Below are positions 1 to 9,319 of a DNA stretch of 64,000 nucleotides, in pieces (positions within the stretch are counted from its first letter, which is position 1; every line of letters begins with the position of its first letter). Under the pieces are notes generated by a model, which saw only the letters and a program-made list of their open reading frames with translations, was not told the DNA's origin and searched no databases. Source of the DNA: Microbispora sp. ZYX-F-249 (GTDB taxonomy: Bacteria; Actinomycetota; Actinomycetes; Streptosporangiales; Streptosporangiaceae); the NCBI RefSeq assembly GCF_039649665.1, contig NZ_JBDJAW010000008.1, positions 177,808 to 241,807 on the forward strand, in the 5' to 3' direction. The translations under genes were made by a program, and so were the position numbers.

Positions 1-2
1 GC

Positions 3-896
3 CGCGACGGGAGGCTCACCGGACGGCCTCCGGCCGCACTGCTGCGGATGGCCGCCCGGCGCGGCCTCCGGGCGCCGGTGGAGGAGGACTTCGGGTCCTG
101 GGCCACGCGCCACTTCGGCGAGGAGGCCGCCCGGATGGCCGCCGGGGCGACCGGAGTGGTGACCTACGACGCCGACCCCGGCAGGCTGTCGGCGGCGTTC
201 GTCTGGGAGCGCCTCCTGCGCGTCGCGGCCCCGCGGTATCCGGCCGTACGGTATCTGGTCGGCGGCTGGGGACGGATGATCGACCGGATGGCGGCGTACG
301 CCCGCGACCTGGGGGTGCGCGTCGAGACCGGGTCGAAGGTGGACCGGCTGCCGGACGGACGGGTGATCGTCGCCACCTCGCTCGACGCCGCACGCGGCCT
401 GCTCGGCGACGGCTCGCTGCGCTGGGAGAGCGGGCGGGGGGTCCTCCTCGATCTCGGGTTGCGCGCGCACCCCCGGGACCTGTTCCTCGTCAGCGACCTG
501 GACGAGGGCGGGTTCCTGGAGCGTTACTCGCTGCCCGACCGGTCGGTCGCCCCCCGCGGGGAGAGCCTGGTGCAGCTCGAACTGCCGGTGCGCCCCGGCG
601 AGGCGAAGGGGACGGCGCTCGCACGGCTGGAGCGGATCGCCGACCTCGCCCTGCCGGGCTGGCGCGACCGGGTCACCTGGCGCCGTGAGTCGATCGCCGC
701 CGGCCGCACCGGCGCCCTCGACCTGCCCGGCGCCTCGTGGCGCGACCGCCCGGCGGTCGAGCGCGGCGACGGCGTCTGGCTGGCCGGCGACCAGGTGGCC
801 GCACCGGGCCTGCTGGCCGAGGTTTCGGTCACCAGCGCGCTCGCGGCGGCCCGGGCCGCCCTCGCCTCCCGATCGCGGTCCCGGCGGGCCGCCTGA
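3..896 (+). CDS. FAD-dependent amine-oxidase/phytoene-desaturase-like oxidoreductase, 5' end missing
   Basis: The reading frame is open to the left window edge, so the gene starts outside the window and the N-terminal FAD-binding GxGxxG motif is not visible. About 297 residues remain, ending at TGA 894-896. The visible part has the middle pattern of the amine-oxidase/phytoene-desaturase family (a GGWGRMIDRMAAYARDLG stretch, in which such enzymes rebuild substrate- and FAD-binding segments) and a C-terminal GVWLAGDQV...GLLAEVSVTSALAAA stretch matching the second FAD-contact motif. Likely a flavin-dependent oxidoreductase or desaturase; the substrate cannot be deduced. It is followed by a strong terminator and is not obviously linked to the arabinose genes, which run the other way. 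Confidence 0.75.
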   Translation, partial: RDGRLTGRPPAALLRMAARRGLRAPVEEDFGSWATRHFGEEAARMAAGATGVVTYDADPGRLSAAFVWERLLRVAAPRYPAVRYLVGGWGRMIDRMAAYARDLGVRVETGSKVDRLPDGRVIVATSLDAARGLLGDGSLRWESGRGVLLDLGLRAHPRDLFLVSDLDEGGFLERYSLPDRSVAPRGESLVQLELPVRPGEAKGTALARLERIADLALPGWRDRVTWRRESIAAGRTGALDLPGASWRDRPAVERGDGVWLAGDQVAAPGLLAEVSVTSALAAARAALASRSRSRRAA

Positions 897-906
897 CGCA
901 AACGAA

Positions 907-938
907 ACGGGCCCTTCCCCCGCCGGGGAAGGGCCCGT
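907..938 (+). terminator. Intrinsic terminator after the FAD oxidoreductase
   Basis: A 14-bp perfect stem (907-920 with 925-938) with a 4-nt loop begins 10 nt after the stop codon. Seen directly. The U-tract is poor, as is usual in actinomycetes. Confidence 0.75.
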
Positions 939-952
939 GTGATCACCGGGAC

Positions 953-1020
953 CGGATCAGCCGAGGGCCCGGACAAGCCGAAAGCCCGGATCAGCCGAAA
1001 GCCCGGATCAGCCGAGAGCG
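953..1020. repeat. 17-bp tandem repeat, four copies
   Basis: Four consecutive 17-nt units of the type CGGATCAGCCGAAAGCC (953-969, 970-986, 987-1003, 1004-1020), each differing at only a few positions. The last unit contains the stop codon of the coding remnant described next. Probably a slippage-generated minisatellite in non-functional sequence. Confidence 0.85.
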
Positions 1021-1205
1021 GAGAGCAGCCGGTCGTACTCGGCCTGCGTGACGCCCTCACGGTCGAGCCGATGACCGAGTGGCCCGGGTCCTTCCAGAGG
1101 TCTCGTCGAGCCCGTACCGGACCACGAGGCCCTCGTCCGCCGCCGAGGCGGCAGACGGGACGAGTGCCTCTGCTCCGAGCGTGAGGGCGGCCAGGCCGCC
1201 CATCA
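1008..1205 (-). pseudogene. Remnant of a secreted LamG-type protein (probable glycoside hydrolase)
   Basis: On the minus strand, ATG at 1203-1205 opens a frame whose start looks like the end of a signal peptide followed by a LamG/concanavalin opening (AASAADEGLVVRYGLDETSG). The frame is lost at once. A second frame carries LWKDPGHSVIGSTV, and a third carries GVTQAEYDRLLSALG with its stop at 1008-1010. Three short protein-like pieces in three frames within about 200 bp suggest a gene that lost its centre and was frameshifted. LamG openings of this type are typical of secreted GH43-like enzymes, which would fit an arabinose locus. The family assignment is inference, and the start lies inside the putative araA terminator hairpin. 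Confidence 0.35.
1185..1201 (-). terminator. Hairpin after araA, candidate terminator of araBDA
   Basis: GGGCGGCC and GGCCGCCC flank a single A, beginning 8 nt beyond the araA stop on the minus strand. Eight perfect GC-rich pairs (some must open to form a loop). It lacks a clear U-tract. The sequence from 897 to 1209 holds no intact gene: only a terminator, the 17-bp repeats, the coding remnant and this hairpin. Confidence 0.4.
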
Positions 1206-1209
1206 CGCG

Positions 1210-2691
1210 TCAGAAGCCTTGCGCGAGCCGATAGTAGGCCTGGTTCCACCGCAGTTCCTTGACGAACTGGCGGGAGGTGGTCGCCTCGTCGATCACGAGC
1301 AGCTCGACGCCGAGCATGTCGGCGAAGTCGGTCAGCTCCTCGGACCCGATGGCCGAGGAGAGCACGGTGTGGTGCGGGGCGCCGGCTGTGATCCACGACT
1401 CCGCGGAGGTGCGCAGGTCGGGCCGGGGGCGCCACACGGCCCGGGCGACCGGCAGGGCGGGCAGCGGCTCGGGCGGCGCGACCACGTCGATCTCGTTGGC
1501 CACCAGGCGGAACCGCTCGCCCATGTCGGACAGGCCGACCACCACGGCGGGGCCGGGGGCGGCGTCGAACACCAGCCGCACCGGGTCCTCCCGCCCGCCG
1601 ATGCTCAGCGGGTGGATCTCGCACGCGGGGGTGTCGGACGCGATCGTCGGGCAGACCTCCAGCATGTGCGCGCCGAGGATGAGCTCCTCGCCCGGAGTGA
1701 GGTGGTAGGTGTAGTCCTCCATGAAGGACGTGCCGCCGGGCCGGCCCGCCGACATGACCTTGAGCGTGCGCAGCAGCACCGAGGTCTTCCAGTCGCCCTC
1801 GCCGCCGAAGCCGTAGCCGTCGGCCATCAGCCGCTGCACGGCCAGGCCGGGGAGCTGGCGCAGCCCGCCCAGGTCCTCGAAGTTCGTGGTGAACGCCTTG
1901 AAGCCCCCGCCCTCCAGGAAGTGCCGCAGGCCCAGCTCGATGCGGGCCGCGTACCGCAGCGACTCGTGCCGCTCCCCGCCCGCGCGCAGCTCGGGCGCCA
2001 TCCGGTAGAGGTCCTCGTACTCCTTCACGAGCGCGGACACGTCCGCGTCCGCGGCGGCGTCCACGGCCTCGACCAGCTCGTTGACCCCGTAGGTGTTCAC
2101 CGACACCCCGAACCGCAGCTGCGCCTCGACCTTGTCGCCCTCGGTCACGGCGACGTCCCGCATGTTGTCGCCGAACCGGGCCAGGCGCAGCGAGCCGACC
2201 TCCGCCCGGCCCGCCGCCGCCCGCGCCCAGGTGGCGATGCGCCCGGCCACGGACGGGTCGCTGACGTGCCCGGCGATGGTCTTGCGCGGCACGCCGAGGC
2301 GCGTCTGGATGTAGCCGAACTCGCGGTCGCCGTGGGCGGCCTGGTTGAGGTTCATGAAGTCCATGTCGATGGAGCTCCACGGCAGCTCCACGTTGGCCTG
2401 CGTGTGCAGGTGCACCAGCGGCTTGCGCAGCGCGTCAAGCCCGGCGATCCACATCTTGGCCGGGGAGAACGTGTGCATCCACGCGATCAGGCCGATGCAG
2501 TCGTCGTCACCGTTGGCCTCCAGGCACACGCGGCGGATGGCCGCCGCGTCGGTGAGCACGGGCCGCCACTCGAGCTCGAACGGCAGCGCCTCGCCCAGCT
2601 GCTCGGCGATGCGCCGGGACTGCTCGGCCACCTGCCGCAGCGTCTCCTCGCCGTACAGGCCCTGGCTGCCGGTCAGAAACCATAGCCTCAC
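1210..2691 (-). CDS. araA: L-arabinose isomerase
   Basis: Converts L-arabinose to L-ribulose in the cytoplasm, the first step of the AraA-AraB-AraD pathway to D-xylulose 5-phosphate. The 493-residue length is close to the roughly 500 of characterised AraA proteins. Family signatures are clear: [11 protein letters not shown] at the N terminus, [13 protein letters not shown] near residue 85, [11 protein letters not shown] in the metal/active-site region and FMEDYTYHL followed by [13 protein letters not shown], which carries a conserved active-site histidine. The start is GTG at 2689-2691, preceded by a GAGGAG ribosome site. It overlaps the araD stop as GTGA, so translation is coupled. It is the last gene of the operon, and the operator at the araB start should control it. 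Confidence 0.96.
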   Translation of the reverse strand: MRLWFLTGSQGLYGEETLRQVAEQSRRIAEQLGEALPFELEWRPVLTDAAAIRRVCLEANGDDDCIGLIAWMHTFSPAKMWIAGLDALRKPLVHLHTQANVELPWSSIDMDFMNLNQAAHGDREFGYIQTRLGVPRKTIAGHVSDPSVAGRIATWARAAAGRAEVGSLRLARFGDNMRDVAVTEGDKVEAQLRFGVSVNTYGVNELVEAVDAAADADVSALVKEYEDLYRMAPELRAGGERHESLRYAARIELGLRHFLEGGGFKAFTTNFEDLGGLRQLPGLAVQRLMADGYGFGGEGDWKTSVLLRTLKVMSAGRPGGTSFMEDYTYHLTPGEELILGAHMLEVCPTIASDTPACEIHPLSIGGREDPVRLVFDAAPGPAVVVGLSDMGERFRLVANEIDVVAPPEPLPALPVARAVWRPRPDLRTSAESWITAGAPHHTVLSSAIGSEELTDFADMLGVELLVIDEATTSRQFVKELRWNQAYYRLAQGF

Positions 2692-3347
2692 AGGTGACTC
2701 CTCTGTCCATAGACGTTCTGGTAGCGGTCGTACAAGCTGTCGATGTCGCTCTGGGCGATCGGCAGCGGCTCGCCGAGCTGGCGGGAGATGTGCACGGTGC
2801 GAGCCACGTCCTCGCACATCACGGCGGCCTTCACCGCCGCCTTCGGCGACTCGCCGATCGTGAACACCCCGTGGTTCTGCATCAGCACCGCCGGGGAGCG
2901 GTGCCCGGTCAGGGTCTCGACGATCCCCTTGCCGATGTCGTCGTTGCCGATGAGGGCGAACGGCCCGACGGGGATCTCCCCGCCGAACTCGTCGGCCATC
3001 GCGGTGAGCACGCACGGGATCGCCTCACCGCGGGCCGCCCACGCCGAGGCGTACGTGGAATGGGTGTGCACCACGCCGTTCACCTCCGGCATGTGCCGGT
3101 AGACGTACGCGTGCGCGGCCGTGTCGCTGGAAGGGGCCAGGTCGCCCTCGACGAGGTTGCCGTCGAGGTCGCAGACCACGATCGACTCGGGGGTCAGGTC
3201 GTCGTACGACACGCCGCTGGGCTTGATGACGAACAGGTCCTCGCCGGGCACCCGGCCCGAGACGTTGCCCGCCGTCCACACCACCAGGCCGTACCGCACC
3301 AGCTCGGCGTGGAGATTGCAAACGGTTTCGCGAAGGTCATCGATCAT
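2688..3347 (-). CDS. araD: L-ribulose-5-phosphate 4-epimerase
   Basis: Class II aldolase-fold enzyme converting L-ribulose 5-phosphate to D-xylulose 5-phosphate, which enters the pentose phosphate pathway. 219 residues, slightly below the 231 of E. coli AraD. Visible motifs: GNVSGR and [10 protein letters not shown] (phosphate binding), [13 protein letters not shown] with the zinc-ligand histidines, and [10 protein letters not shown] with the third zinc histidine. ATG at 3345-3347 overlaps the araB stop (ATGA), and its own stop overlaps the araA start. A fuculose-phosphate aldolase shares the fold, but the araB and araA neighbours settle the identity. Confidence 0.95.
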   Translation of the reverse strand: MIDDLRETVCNLHAELVRYGLVVWTAGNVSGRVPGEDLFVIKPSGVSYDDLTPESIVVCDLDGNLVEGDLAPSSDTAAHAYVYRHMPEVNGVVHTHSTYASAWAARGEAIPCVLTAMADEFGGEIPVGPFALIGNDDIGKGIVETLTGHRSPAVLMQNHGVFTIGESPKAAVKAAVMCEDVARTVHISRQLGEPLPIAQSDIDSLYDRYQNVYGQRSHL

Positions 3348-4993
3348 GCACTGGCCTCGTTCCTGATCGCGCGGAGCCGGTGGAGCATGCCGCCGTCCGC
3401 GAAGTGGTCGTGCAGCCTGCGATATTCGGCGTACAGCCGGTCGTAGGCGTCGGCCCGCCCGGCGTCGGGCACGTAGGCGGCGGCCTCGCGCTTGCCCATC
3501 GCCGCCGCGGCGGCCGTGATGTCGGGGTAGGCGCCCGCCGCGACGGCGGCGTGGATCGCCGAGCCGAGGGCCGGCCCCTGGTCCGAGCCGATCACCGACA
3601 GCGGGCGGCGCAGCACGTCGGCGTACGTCTGCATGAGGAAACGGTTCTTGAGCAGGCCGCCGGCGACCACGAACTCCTCGACCGGCACCCCCGACGCCTC
3701 GAACGTCTCCACGATCGTCCGGGCGCCGAACGCGGTGGCCTCGATGAGGGCGCGGTAGACGTCCTCCGGGCGCGTCGCGAGCGTCTGCCCGACGATGACG
3801 CCGGACAGGGTGTGGTCGACCAGGACCGAGCGGTTGCCGCCGTGCCAGTCGAGCGCGACCAGCCCGTGCTGCCCGACCTTCTGCTCGGCGGCGAGGGAGG
3901 TCAGGTACTCGTGCGGGCCGGTCCCCGCCTCCGCCGCCCGTTCCGCGTAGGAGGCGGGCACGCAGTTGTCCACGTACCAGGCGAAGATGTCGCCCACGGC
4001 GGACTGGCCCGCCTCGTAGCCCCACAGCCCGGGGACGATGCCGTCGCGGACGACGCCGCACATGCCGGGGACCTCGGCGAGTTGGTCGGAGCACATGACG
4101 TGACAGGTCGAGGTGCCCATGATGGCGACCATCTGCCCCGGCCGCACCGCGTCGGCCGCCGCGGCGGTGACGTGGGCGTCGACGTTGCCGACCGCGACCG
4201 CGATGCCCTCGGGCAGCCCCGTCCACTCGGCGGCCCGCGCGGTCAGGTGACCGGCGAGGCCGCCGAGCGGAGCGAGATCCTGGCCGAGCTTCCGGGTGAA
4301 ACCGGAGAAGGCGGGATTGAGCGCGGCCAGGAAGTCCTCGGACGGATAGCCGCCGTCCTGGTGGATGGCCTTGTACCCGGCGGTGCAGACATTGCGGGTC
4401 TCCACCCCGGTGAGCTGCCAGATGATCCAGTCGGCCGCCTCGATCCAGCGGTCGGCCCGGTCGTACAGCTCCGGGTCCTCCTCCAGCAGCTGCAGGCCCT
4501 TGGCGAAGGCCCACTCGGAGGAGATCTTGCCGCCGTATCGCGGCAGCCACGACTCGCCGCGCTCGGCGGCCAGCGCGTTGATCCGGTCGGCGTGGGGCTG
4601 CGCCGCGTGGTGCTTCCAGAGCTTCGGCCAGGCGTGCGGACGTTCGGGGAACTCCTCGCACAACGGGTGGCCGTCGGCGGTCGCGGGCAGGATCGTGCAG
4701 GCCGTGAAGTCCGTGCCGATGCCGATCACCTGCTCGGCCGGGACCTGGGCGGCGGCCAGCGCCTTCGGCACGGCGTGCCGAAGCACGTCGATCCAGTCGG
4801 CCGGCGACTGAAGGGCCCAGTCGGGGCCGAGGCGGACGCCGGAGCCCGGCAGCGCGTCCTCGATCACGCGATGGGCGTACTCGTGGACGGCGCCGCCCAC
4901 CTCCTCGCCGTCGCTCACCCGCACGACGACCGCGCGCCCGGACAGCGTGCCGTAGTCGACGCCGATGACATAGCGGTTGTTGTTAGCGTTCAC
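3344..4993 (-). CDS. araB: L-ribulokinase
   Basis: FGGY-family sugar kinase phosphorylating L-ribulose with ATP. 549 residues, in the AraB size range (about 560) and longer than typical xylulokinases (about 490). The N-terminal ATPase motif VIGVDYGTLSGRAVVV is typical of AraB, as are GTDFTACTILP, IMGTSTCHVM and the C-terminal GGLLKNRFLMQ. The start is GTG at 4991-4993 after a GGAG site; the second codon onward is rich in AAC. The DNA over this start is also an imperfect LacI-type operator (4981-4994), so a repressor could block initiation and transcription together. First gene of araB-araD-araA, 210 bp downstream of the mmsB stop. Confidence 0.96.
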   Translation of the reverse strand: MNANNNRYVIGVDYGTLSGRAVVVRVSDGEEVGGAVHEYAHRVIEDALPGSGVRLGPDWALQSPADWIDVLRHAVPKALAAAQVPAEQVIGIGTDFTACTILPATADGHPLCEEFPERPHAWPKLWKHHAAQPHADRINALAAERGESWLPRYGGKISSEWAFAKGLQLLEEDPELYDRADRWIEAADWIIWQLTGVETRNVCTAGYKAIHQDGGYPSEDFLAALNPAFSGFTRKLGQDLAPLGGLAGHLTARAAEWTGLPEGIAVAVGNVDAHVTAAAADAVRPGQMVAIMGTSTCHVMCSDQLAEVPGMCGVVRDGIVPGLWGYEAGQSAVGDIFAWYVDNCVPASYAERAAEAGTGPHEYLTSLAAEQKVGQHGLVALDWHGGNRSVLVDHTLSGVIVGQTLATRPEDVYRALIEATAFGARTIVETFEASGVPVEEFVVAGGLLKNRFLMQTYADVLRRPLSVIGSDQGPALGSAIHAAVAAGAYPDITAAAAAMGKREAAAYVPDAGRADAYDRLYAEYRRLHDHFADGGMLHRLRAIRNEASA

Positions 4994-4994
4994 A
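4981..4994. promoter_or_regulatory. LacI-type operator overlapping the araB start codon
   Basis: TGTTAGCGTTCACA matches the locus palindrome TGTTAGCGCTAACA at 11 of 14 positions and keeps the central CG. It overlaps the GTG start and first codons of araB. Identification rests on resemblance to the operators near 14.1 and 15.3 kb. Binding is inferred. Confidence 0.5.
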
Positions 4995-5203
4995 TTGAAC
5001 TCCAGGGACTTTGGGGGGCGTCCGGATCATGTCCAGGGGCTTCGGCCTCACCACCAAGCCGGCTCTCAGGAGCAGGTGCTCGTCGCGGTGGGGCCCGCGC
5101 TGATCTCACCAGCACCTCGATGCGATGACGACCTGCGTGCTGCAGAGCGGGCTTCAGGCGTCGATCCTGCCCTCGATAGGTTTCCTGTCGGCGACTTATT
5201 CGA

Positions 5204-6463
5204 TCAGCGTGAGGCACCTGCCCTGCGCTTGGTCCACACGTCGAACGCCACGGCGGCGAGCAGGACGGCGCCCTTGACAAGCATGACCCGCTCACTGGGC
5301 GAGCCGATCAGGGACATGCCGTTGTTGATCACCGCCATGATCAGACCACCCGTGATCGCACCCACGACCTTGCCCACGCCGCCCTGCACGGCCGCGCCGC
5401 CGATGAAGGCCGCCGCGATCGCGTCCAGCTCGAAGCTGTTGCCCGCCGTCGGACCCGCCTGGTTGAGCCGGCCGGCGAAGATGACGCCGGCGATGGCCGA
5501 GAGCACGCCCATGTTGACGAAAATCCAGAAGACGACGGACTTGACCTTCACGCCGGACATCACGGCCGCCTGCAGGTTGCCGCCGATCGCGTAGATCTGC
5601 CGGCCGAACACCGTGCGGTTGGCCATCAGCGAATACCCCAGCACGAGCACGGCCAGCAGCACCAGCACCCATGGCAGGTTCTTGAAGCGGGCGAGCTGCA
5701 CCACGACGAAGAGGATCAGCGCGGCTCCGGCGGCCATCTTCAGCGCGAACAACGCGACGGGCTCGACCGTCTGGCCGTAGCCCTTCCGGGCATTGCGTGT
5801 GCGCCACTGCGCCACGACCATGCCGGCGATCGCGACCAGGCCGATCAACAGGCTGAACAGGTCCGCGCCGCCGAGCGGACCGAGGCCGATGTTGCCGAGG
5901 TAGCCGTCGGTGAAGCCGTTCGCCAGCGTGCGGACCTGGTCGGGGAACGGGCCGATGCCCTGGTTGCCCAGCACGGTCAGGGTCAGCGCCCGGAACAGCA
6001 GCATGCCGGCCAGAGTCACGATGAACGCGGGGATGCCGAAGTAGGCGATCCAGTATCCCTGCCAGGCCCCGATCAGCCCGCCGGCGACAAGCGTGATCAG
6101 CAGGGCCAGCGGCCAGGGCATGCCCATGTTCACCATGAGCACGGCGGCCAGCGCCCCGGTGACCGCGACCACCGAGCCGACCGACAGATCGATGTGCCCG
6201 GCGATGATGATCAGGATCATCCCGATCGCGAGGATCAGGACGTAGGAGTTCTGAACGATGATGTTGGATATGTTCTGCGGCTGGAGCAACGCGCCGTCGG
6301 TCAGCACCGAAAACAGCACGATGATCAGCGCGAAGGCGATGTAGATACCGCTCGAGCGCAGGTTGATCGACAGTCCGCCGAGCGACACCCGTCCCGGCTG
6401 CCGTGGCGATCCCCCGTCGCCCTTGGCGCCGACCTGCACGTCGGCGGGCGTGATGCTGCTCAT
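5204..6463 (-). CDS. mmsB: Sugar ABC transporter permease, MmsB/GguB type
   Basis: Inner-membrane permease of a pentose/hexose importer. 419 residues with about ten or more hydrophobic segments, longer than RbsC-type permeases (about 330) and typical of the XylH/MmsB/GguB branch. The branch motif GHIDLSVGSVVAVTGA is present, as is the late IGGAAVQGGVGKVVGAITGG loop that contacts the ATPase. The start ATG 6461-6463 opens MSSITPADVQVG. The ATPase stop lies 5 nt upstream, so they are co-transcribed. With MmsA and the ChvE-like binding protein it forms a complete importer. L-arabinose or related pyranoses are the expected substrates, from the adjacent araBDA genes. Confidence 0.92.
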   Translation of the reverse strand: MSSITPADVQVGAKGDGGSPRQPGRVSLGGLSINLRSSGIYIAFALIIVLFSVLTDGALLQPQNISNIIVQNSYVLILAIGMILIIIAGHIDLSVGSVVAVTGALAAVLMVNMGMPWPLALLITLVAGGLIGAWQGYWIAYFGIPAFIVTLAGMLLFRALTLTVLGNQGIGPFPDQVRTLANGFTDGYLGNIGLGPLGGADLFSLLIGLVAIAGMVVAQWRTRNARKGYGQTVEPVALFALKMAAGAALILFVVVQLARFKNLPWVLVLLAVLVLGYSLMANRTVFGRQIYAIGGNLQAAVMSGVKVKSVVFWIFVNMGVLSAIAGVIFAGRLNQAGPTAGNSFELDAIAAAFIGGAAVQGGVGKVVGAITGGLIMAVINNGMSLIGSPSERVMLVKGAVLLAAVAFDVWTKRRAGASR

Positions 6464-6468
6464 CCGAG

Positions 6469-7998
6469 CTACTCCTGTCCCTTGGTCATGAGATACATGA
6501 GGCGTTCCTGCGTGGCTTCCCCGCGCGGCACTTCCCCGGTGACGCGCCCCTCGGAGAGCGTGTAGATGCGGTCGCACAGGCCAAGCAGCTCAGGCAGCTC
6601 AGAAGAGATCACCAGTACGGCCTTGCCCTGGTCGGCCAGGCGGTTGATGATCGTGTAGATCTCGTACTTCGCACCGACGTCGATGCCCCTCGTGGGCTCG
6701 TCGAGGATGAGCACGTCCGGCTCGGTCAGGATCCACTTGGAGAGGACGACCTTCTGCTGGTTGCCGCCGCTCAGCTTGCCGACGACGCTGTTGACGCCGG
6801 GCGCCTTGATGTTCATGCTCTTGCGGAACTGCTCGGCGACGCGGAATTCCTCGTTCTCGTTGACCCACCCGCGCCGGGACAGGCCCCTGAGTCCGGCGGC
6901 GCTGACGTTCCGCTTGATGTCCTCGATGAGGTTGAGGCCGTACCTTTTGCGGTCCTCGGTGGCGTAGGCGATGCCGTGCTTGATCGCGTCCTGGACGGTG
7001 CGGATCTCGATCGGCTTGCCGTCCTTGAAGATCCTGCCGGAGATGTGGGTCCCGTACGTCCGCCCGAACACGCTCATCGCCAGTTCGGTGCGTCCGGCGC
7101 CCATCAGCCCCGCCAGTCCCACGATCTCCCCGCGGCGCAGCCTGAGCGAGGCCCCGTCGACCACTTTCCTGCCGGGCTGGCTGGGGCTGTAGACCGTCCA
7201 GTCCTCGATCCGGAACGCCTCCTCGCCGATCGCCGGTTCCCGCACCGGGAAGCGGTTGTCGAGAGCGCGGCCGACCATGCCGGAGATGATGCGGTCCTCG
7301 GTCACGTCGTCGCCGGCCATGTCGAGCGTCTCGATGGTGCGGCCGTCGCGGATGATCGTGACGGCGTCGGCGATGGCGATCACCTCGTTGAGCTTGTGTG
7401 AGATGATCACGCAGGTGATGCCCTCGTCCCTGAGCCCGCGCAGCAGGTCGAGCAGGTGCGCCGAGTCGTCGTCGTTGAGCGCCGCGGTCGGCTCGTCGAG
7501 GATGAGGAGCTTGACCTCCTTCGACAGCGCCTTGGCGATCTCCACGAGCTGCTGCTTGCCCACGCCGATGTCGGAGATGAGCGTCGTCGGATTCTCGCGC
7601 AGGCCGACCCGCTTCGTCAGCTCGCCGGCCTCGTAGTTGGTGCGGTTCCAGTCGATCACGCCGCGTTTGGCCCGCTCGTTGCCCAGGAAGATGTTCTCGG
7701 CGATCGACAGCTGCGGGCTGAGCGCCAGCTCCTGATGGATGATGACGATGCCCGCGTGCTCGCTGTCGCGGATGCCGCCGAACTCGCAGCGCCTGCCCTC
7801 GAAGGTGATCTCACCTTCGTACTCGCCGTGCGGGTACACCCCGGACAGCACCTTCATCAGCGTCGACTTGCCCGCGCCGTTCTCGCCGCAGATCGCGTGG
7901 ATCTCGCCCCGCCGCACGGACAGGTTGACGTCCTGTAGCGCCTTCACTCCCGGGAACGTCTTGGTGATCCCGCTCATCCGCAAGATGTGCTCGGTCAT
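6469..7998 (-). CDS. mmsA: Sugar ABC transporter ATPase with two nucleotide-binding domains, MmsA/GguA type
   Basis: Cytoplasmic ATPase energising sugar import with MmsB. 509 residues holding two fused ABC domains, as in all CUT2 family ATPases. Domain 1 (about 1-250) has Walker [10 protein letters not shown], a degenerate signature region near [14 protein letters not shown], and Walker [12 protein letters not shown]. Domain 2 (about 260-500) has the degenerate Walker [11 protein letters not shown], the good signature [15 protein letters not shown] and Walker [13 protein letters not shown]. This asymmetry is normal for CUT2. ATG 7996-7998; the binding-protein stop is 54 nt upstream with a hairpin between, a common way to make more binding protein than ATPase. 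Confidence 0.94.
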   Translation of the reverse strand: MTEHILRMSGITKTFPGVKALQDVNLSVRRGEIHAICGENGAGKSTLMKVLSGVYPHGEYEGEITFEGRRCEFGGIRDSEHAGIVIIHQELALSPQLSIAENIFLGNERAKRGVIDWNRTNYEAGELTKRVGLRENPTTLISDIGVGKQQLVEIAKALSKEVKLLILDEPTAALNDDDSAHLLDLLRGLRDEGITCVIISHKLNEVIAIADAVTIIRDGRTIETLDMAGDDVTEDRIISGMVGRALDNRFPVREPAIGEEAFRIEDWTVYSPSQPGRKVVDGASLRLRRGEIVGLAGLMGAGRTELAMSVFGRTYGTHISGRIFKDGKPIEIRTVQDAIKHGIAYATEDRKRYGLNLIEDIKRNVSAAGLRGLSRRGWVNENEEFRVAEQFRKSMNIKAPGVNSVVGKLSGGNQQKVVLSKWILTEPDVLILDEPTRGIDVGAKYEIYTIINRLADQGKAVLVISSELPELLGLCDRIYTLSEGRVTGEVPRGEATQERLMYLMTKGQE

Positions 7999-8017
7999 AT
8001 TGCCCCTCGCTCAGGGA

Positions 8018-8045
8018 GGGCCCGGAGAGACGCCTCCCCGGGCCC
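8018..8045 (-). terminator. Intercistronic hairpin between chvE-like gene and mmsA
   Basis: Eight perfect pairs, GGGCCCGG (8018-8025) with CCGGGCCC (8038-8045), in the 54-nt gap. Probably a partial terminator or 3'-end stabiliser that raises binding-protein yield relative to the membrane components. Confidence 0.5.
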
Positions 8046-8052
8046 GGATCCC

Positions 8053-9162
8053 CTACTTGAGCTGGTCCTCGGTGTAGTAGTTGCTGCCGACGAGGACGTC
8101 CTTGTAGTTGCCCTTGTCGACGATCACCGGGTCCAGCAGGTACGACGGGACGACCTTGACGCCGTTGTTGTAGTCCTTGTCGTTGTTCACCTCGGGCTTG
8201 CCGCCCTTCAGCACCGCGTCGGCCATCTTCACGGTCTGCTCCGCGAGGTTGCGGGTGTCCTTGAAGATGGTGGAGTACTGCTCGTCGGCGATGATCGACT
8301 TGACCGACTGAAGCTCGGCGTCCTGGCCGGTGACGATCGGGTACGGCTTGCCGTAACCGGAGCTCTTCAGCGCCGACAGGATGCCGATGGACAGCCCGTC
8401 GTACGGGGAGAGCACGCCGTCGACCTTGGTGTCGCCGGTGTAGGTCTTGGTGAGGATGTCCTCCATGCGCTTCTGCGCGGTGGCGGGGTCCCACCGGAGG
8501 ATGGCGGCCTGCTTGAAGTCCGTCTGGCCGCTCTTGATCACCAGCGTGCCGTCATCGATCTTCGGCTGCAGCACCGACATGGCGCCGTTCCAGAAGAAGG
8601 TCGCGTTGTTGTCGTCGGGCGAGCCGCCGAACAGCTCGACGTTGAACGGTCCCTTCTTGCCGTCCTCGACGCCGAGGCCCTTCAGCAGCGACGTCGCCTG
8701 CTGCACGCCGACCTTGAAGTTGTCGAAGGTGGCGTAGTAGTCGACGTTCGGGCTGTTGCGGATGAGCCGGTCGTAGGCGATGACCGGGATCTTGTTGTCC
8801 GCGGCCTGCTGCAGCTGCGAGGTGATCGCGGTGCCGTCGATCGAGGCGATGATCAGGAGCTTGGCGCCCTTGGTGATCTGGTTCTCGATCTGGTTCGCCT
8901 GGGTCGGGATGTCGTTCTCCGCGTACTGCAGGTCGACCTGGTAGCCCAGCTTCTCGAGCTGCTGCTTGACGTTGTCGCCGTCGTGAATCCAGCGCTCGGA
9001 CGACTTCGTCGGCATGGTGACGCCGATCAGGGCGCCGGCGTTGCCGGCGGCGGTGGACGCCGAGGCCTGGGCGTCCACCGTCTTCTGGCTGGAGCCGCAG
9101 GCCGTCATGGTCACGGCGACCGCGATGGCGGACACCACGCCCCCGATACGTGCCAATCTCAT
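8053..9162 (-). CDS. chvE: ChvE-like sugar-binding lipoprotein
   Basis: Extracellular solute-binding protein of the MmsAB importer. 369 residues. The start MRLARIGG at ATG 9160-9162 has an AAGGAG site. A short signal peptide ends in a lipobox with Cys22 (TMTACGSS), so it is a membrane-anchored lipoprotein. The mature part starts [17 protein letters not shown] and continues [19 protein letters not shown], a pattern specific to ChvE and multiple-sugar-binding MmsE proteins rather than ribose or xylose binders. ChvE of Agrobacterium binds arabinose, galactose and other monosaccharides, which fits the araBDA context. It is the first gene of its operon. Confidence 0.92.
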   Translation of the reverse strand: MRLARIGGVVSAIAVAVTMTACGSSQKTVDAQASASTAAGNAGALIGVTMPTKSSERWIHDGDNVKQQLEKLGYQVDLQYAENDIPTQANQIENQITKGAKLLIIASIDGTAITSQLQQAADNKIPVIAYDRLIRNSPNVDYYATFDNFKVGVQQATSLLKGLGVEDGKKGPFNVELFGGSPDDNNATFFWNGAMSVLQPKIDDGTLVIKSGQTDFKQAAILRWDPATAQKRMEDILTKTYTGDTKVDGVLSPYDGLSIGILSALKSSGYGKPYPIVTGQDAELQSVKSIIADEQYSTIFKDTRNLAEQTVKMADAVLKGGKPEVNNDKDYNNGVKVVPSYLLDPVIVDKGNYKDVLVGSNYYTEDQLK

Positions 9163-9255
9163 GTGCTTCTCCTTGTTGGTGAGGGCACGGCAGAGCTGGG
9201 TGTGGCTGCTGCCGATGGAGGGAGTGGGTTCACAGAACCTACCAAATCGACTCAA

Positions 9256-9272
9256 AGTTCACTGGTGTGACC
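9256..9272. promoter_or_regulatory. Imperfect inverted repeat upstream of the chvE-like gene
   Basis: GTTCAC and GTGTGAC face each other in the 157-bp gap between yjfF and the chvE-like gene, a likely promoter region because this gene begins an operon. It does not match the TGTTAGCGCTAACA operator, so this importer may answer to another regulator. Weak evidence. Confidence 0.2.
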
Positions 9273-9319
9273 TGCATCTTTGCCAAATCTATAGACGCAT
9301 CGTCGGCATGTCGCGGTGC

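Noticed and set aside
3380..5128. Long plus-strand open frame opposite araB
   Set aside because: Arg-, Gly- and Val-rich translation without motifs; araB on the other strand is unmistakable. High-GC DNA leaves long antisense frames open.
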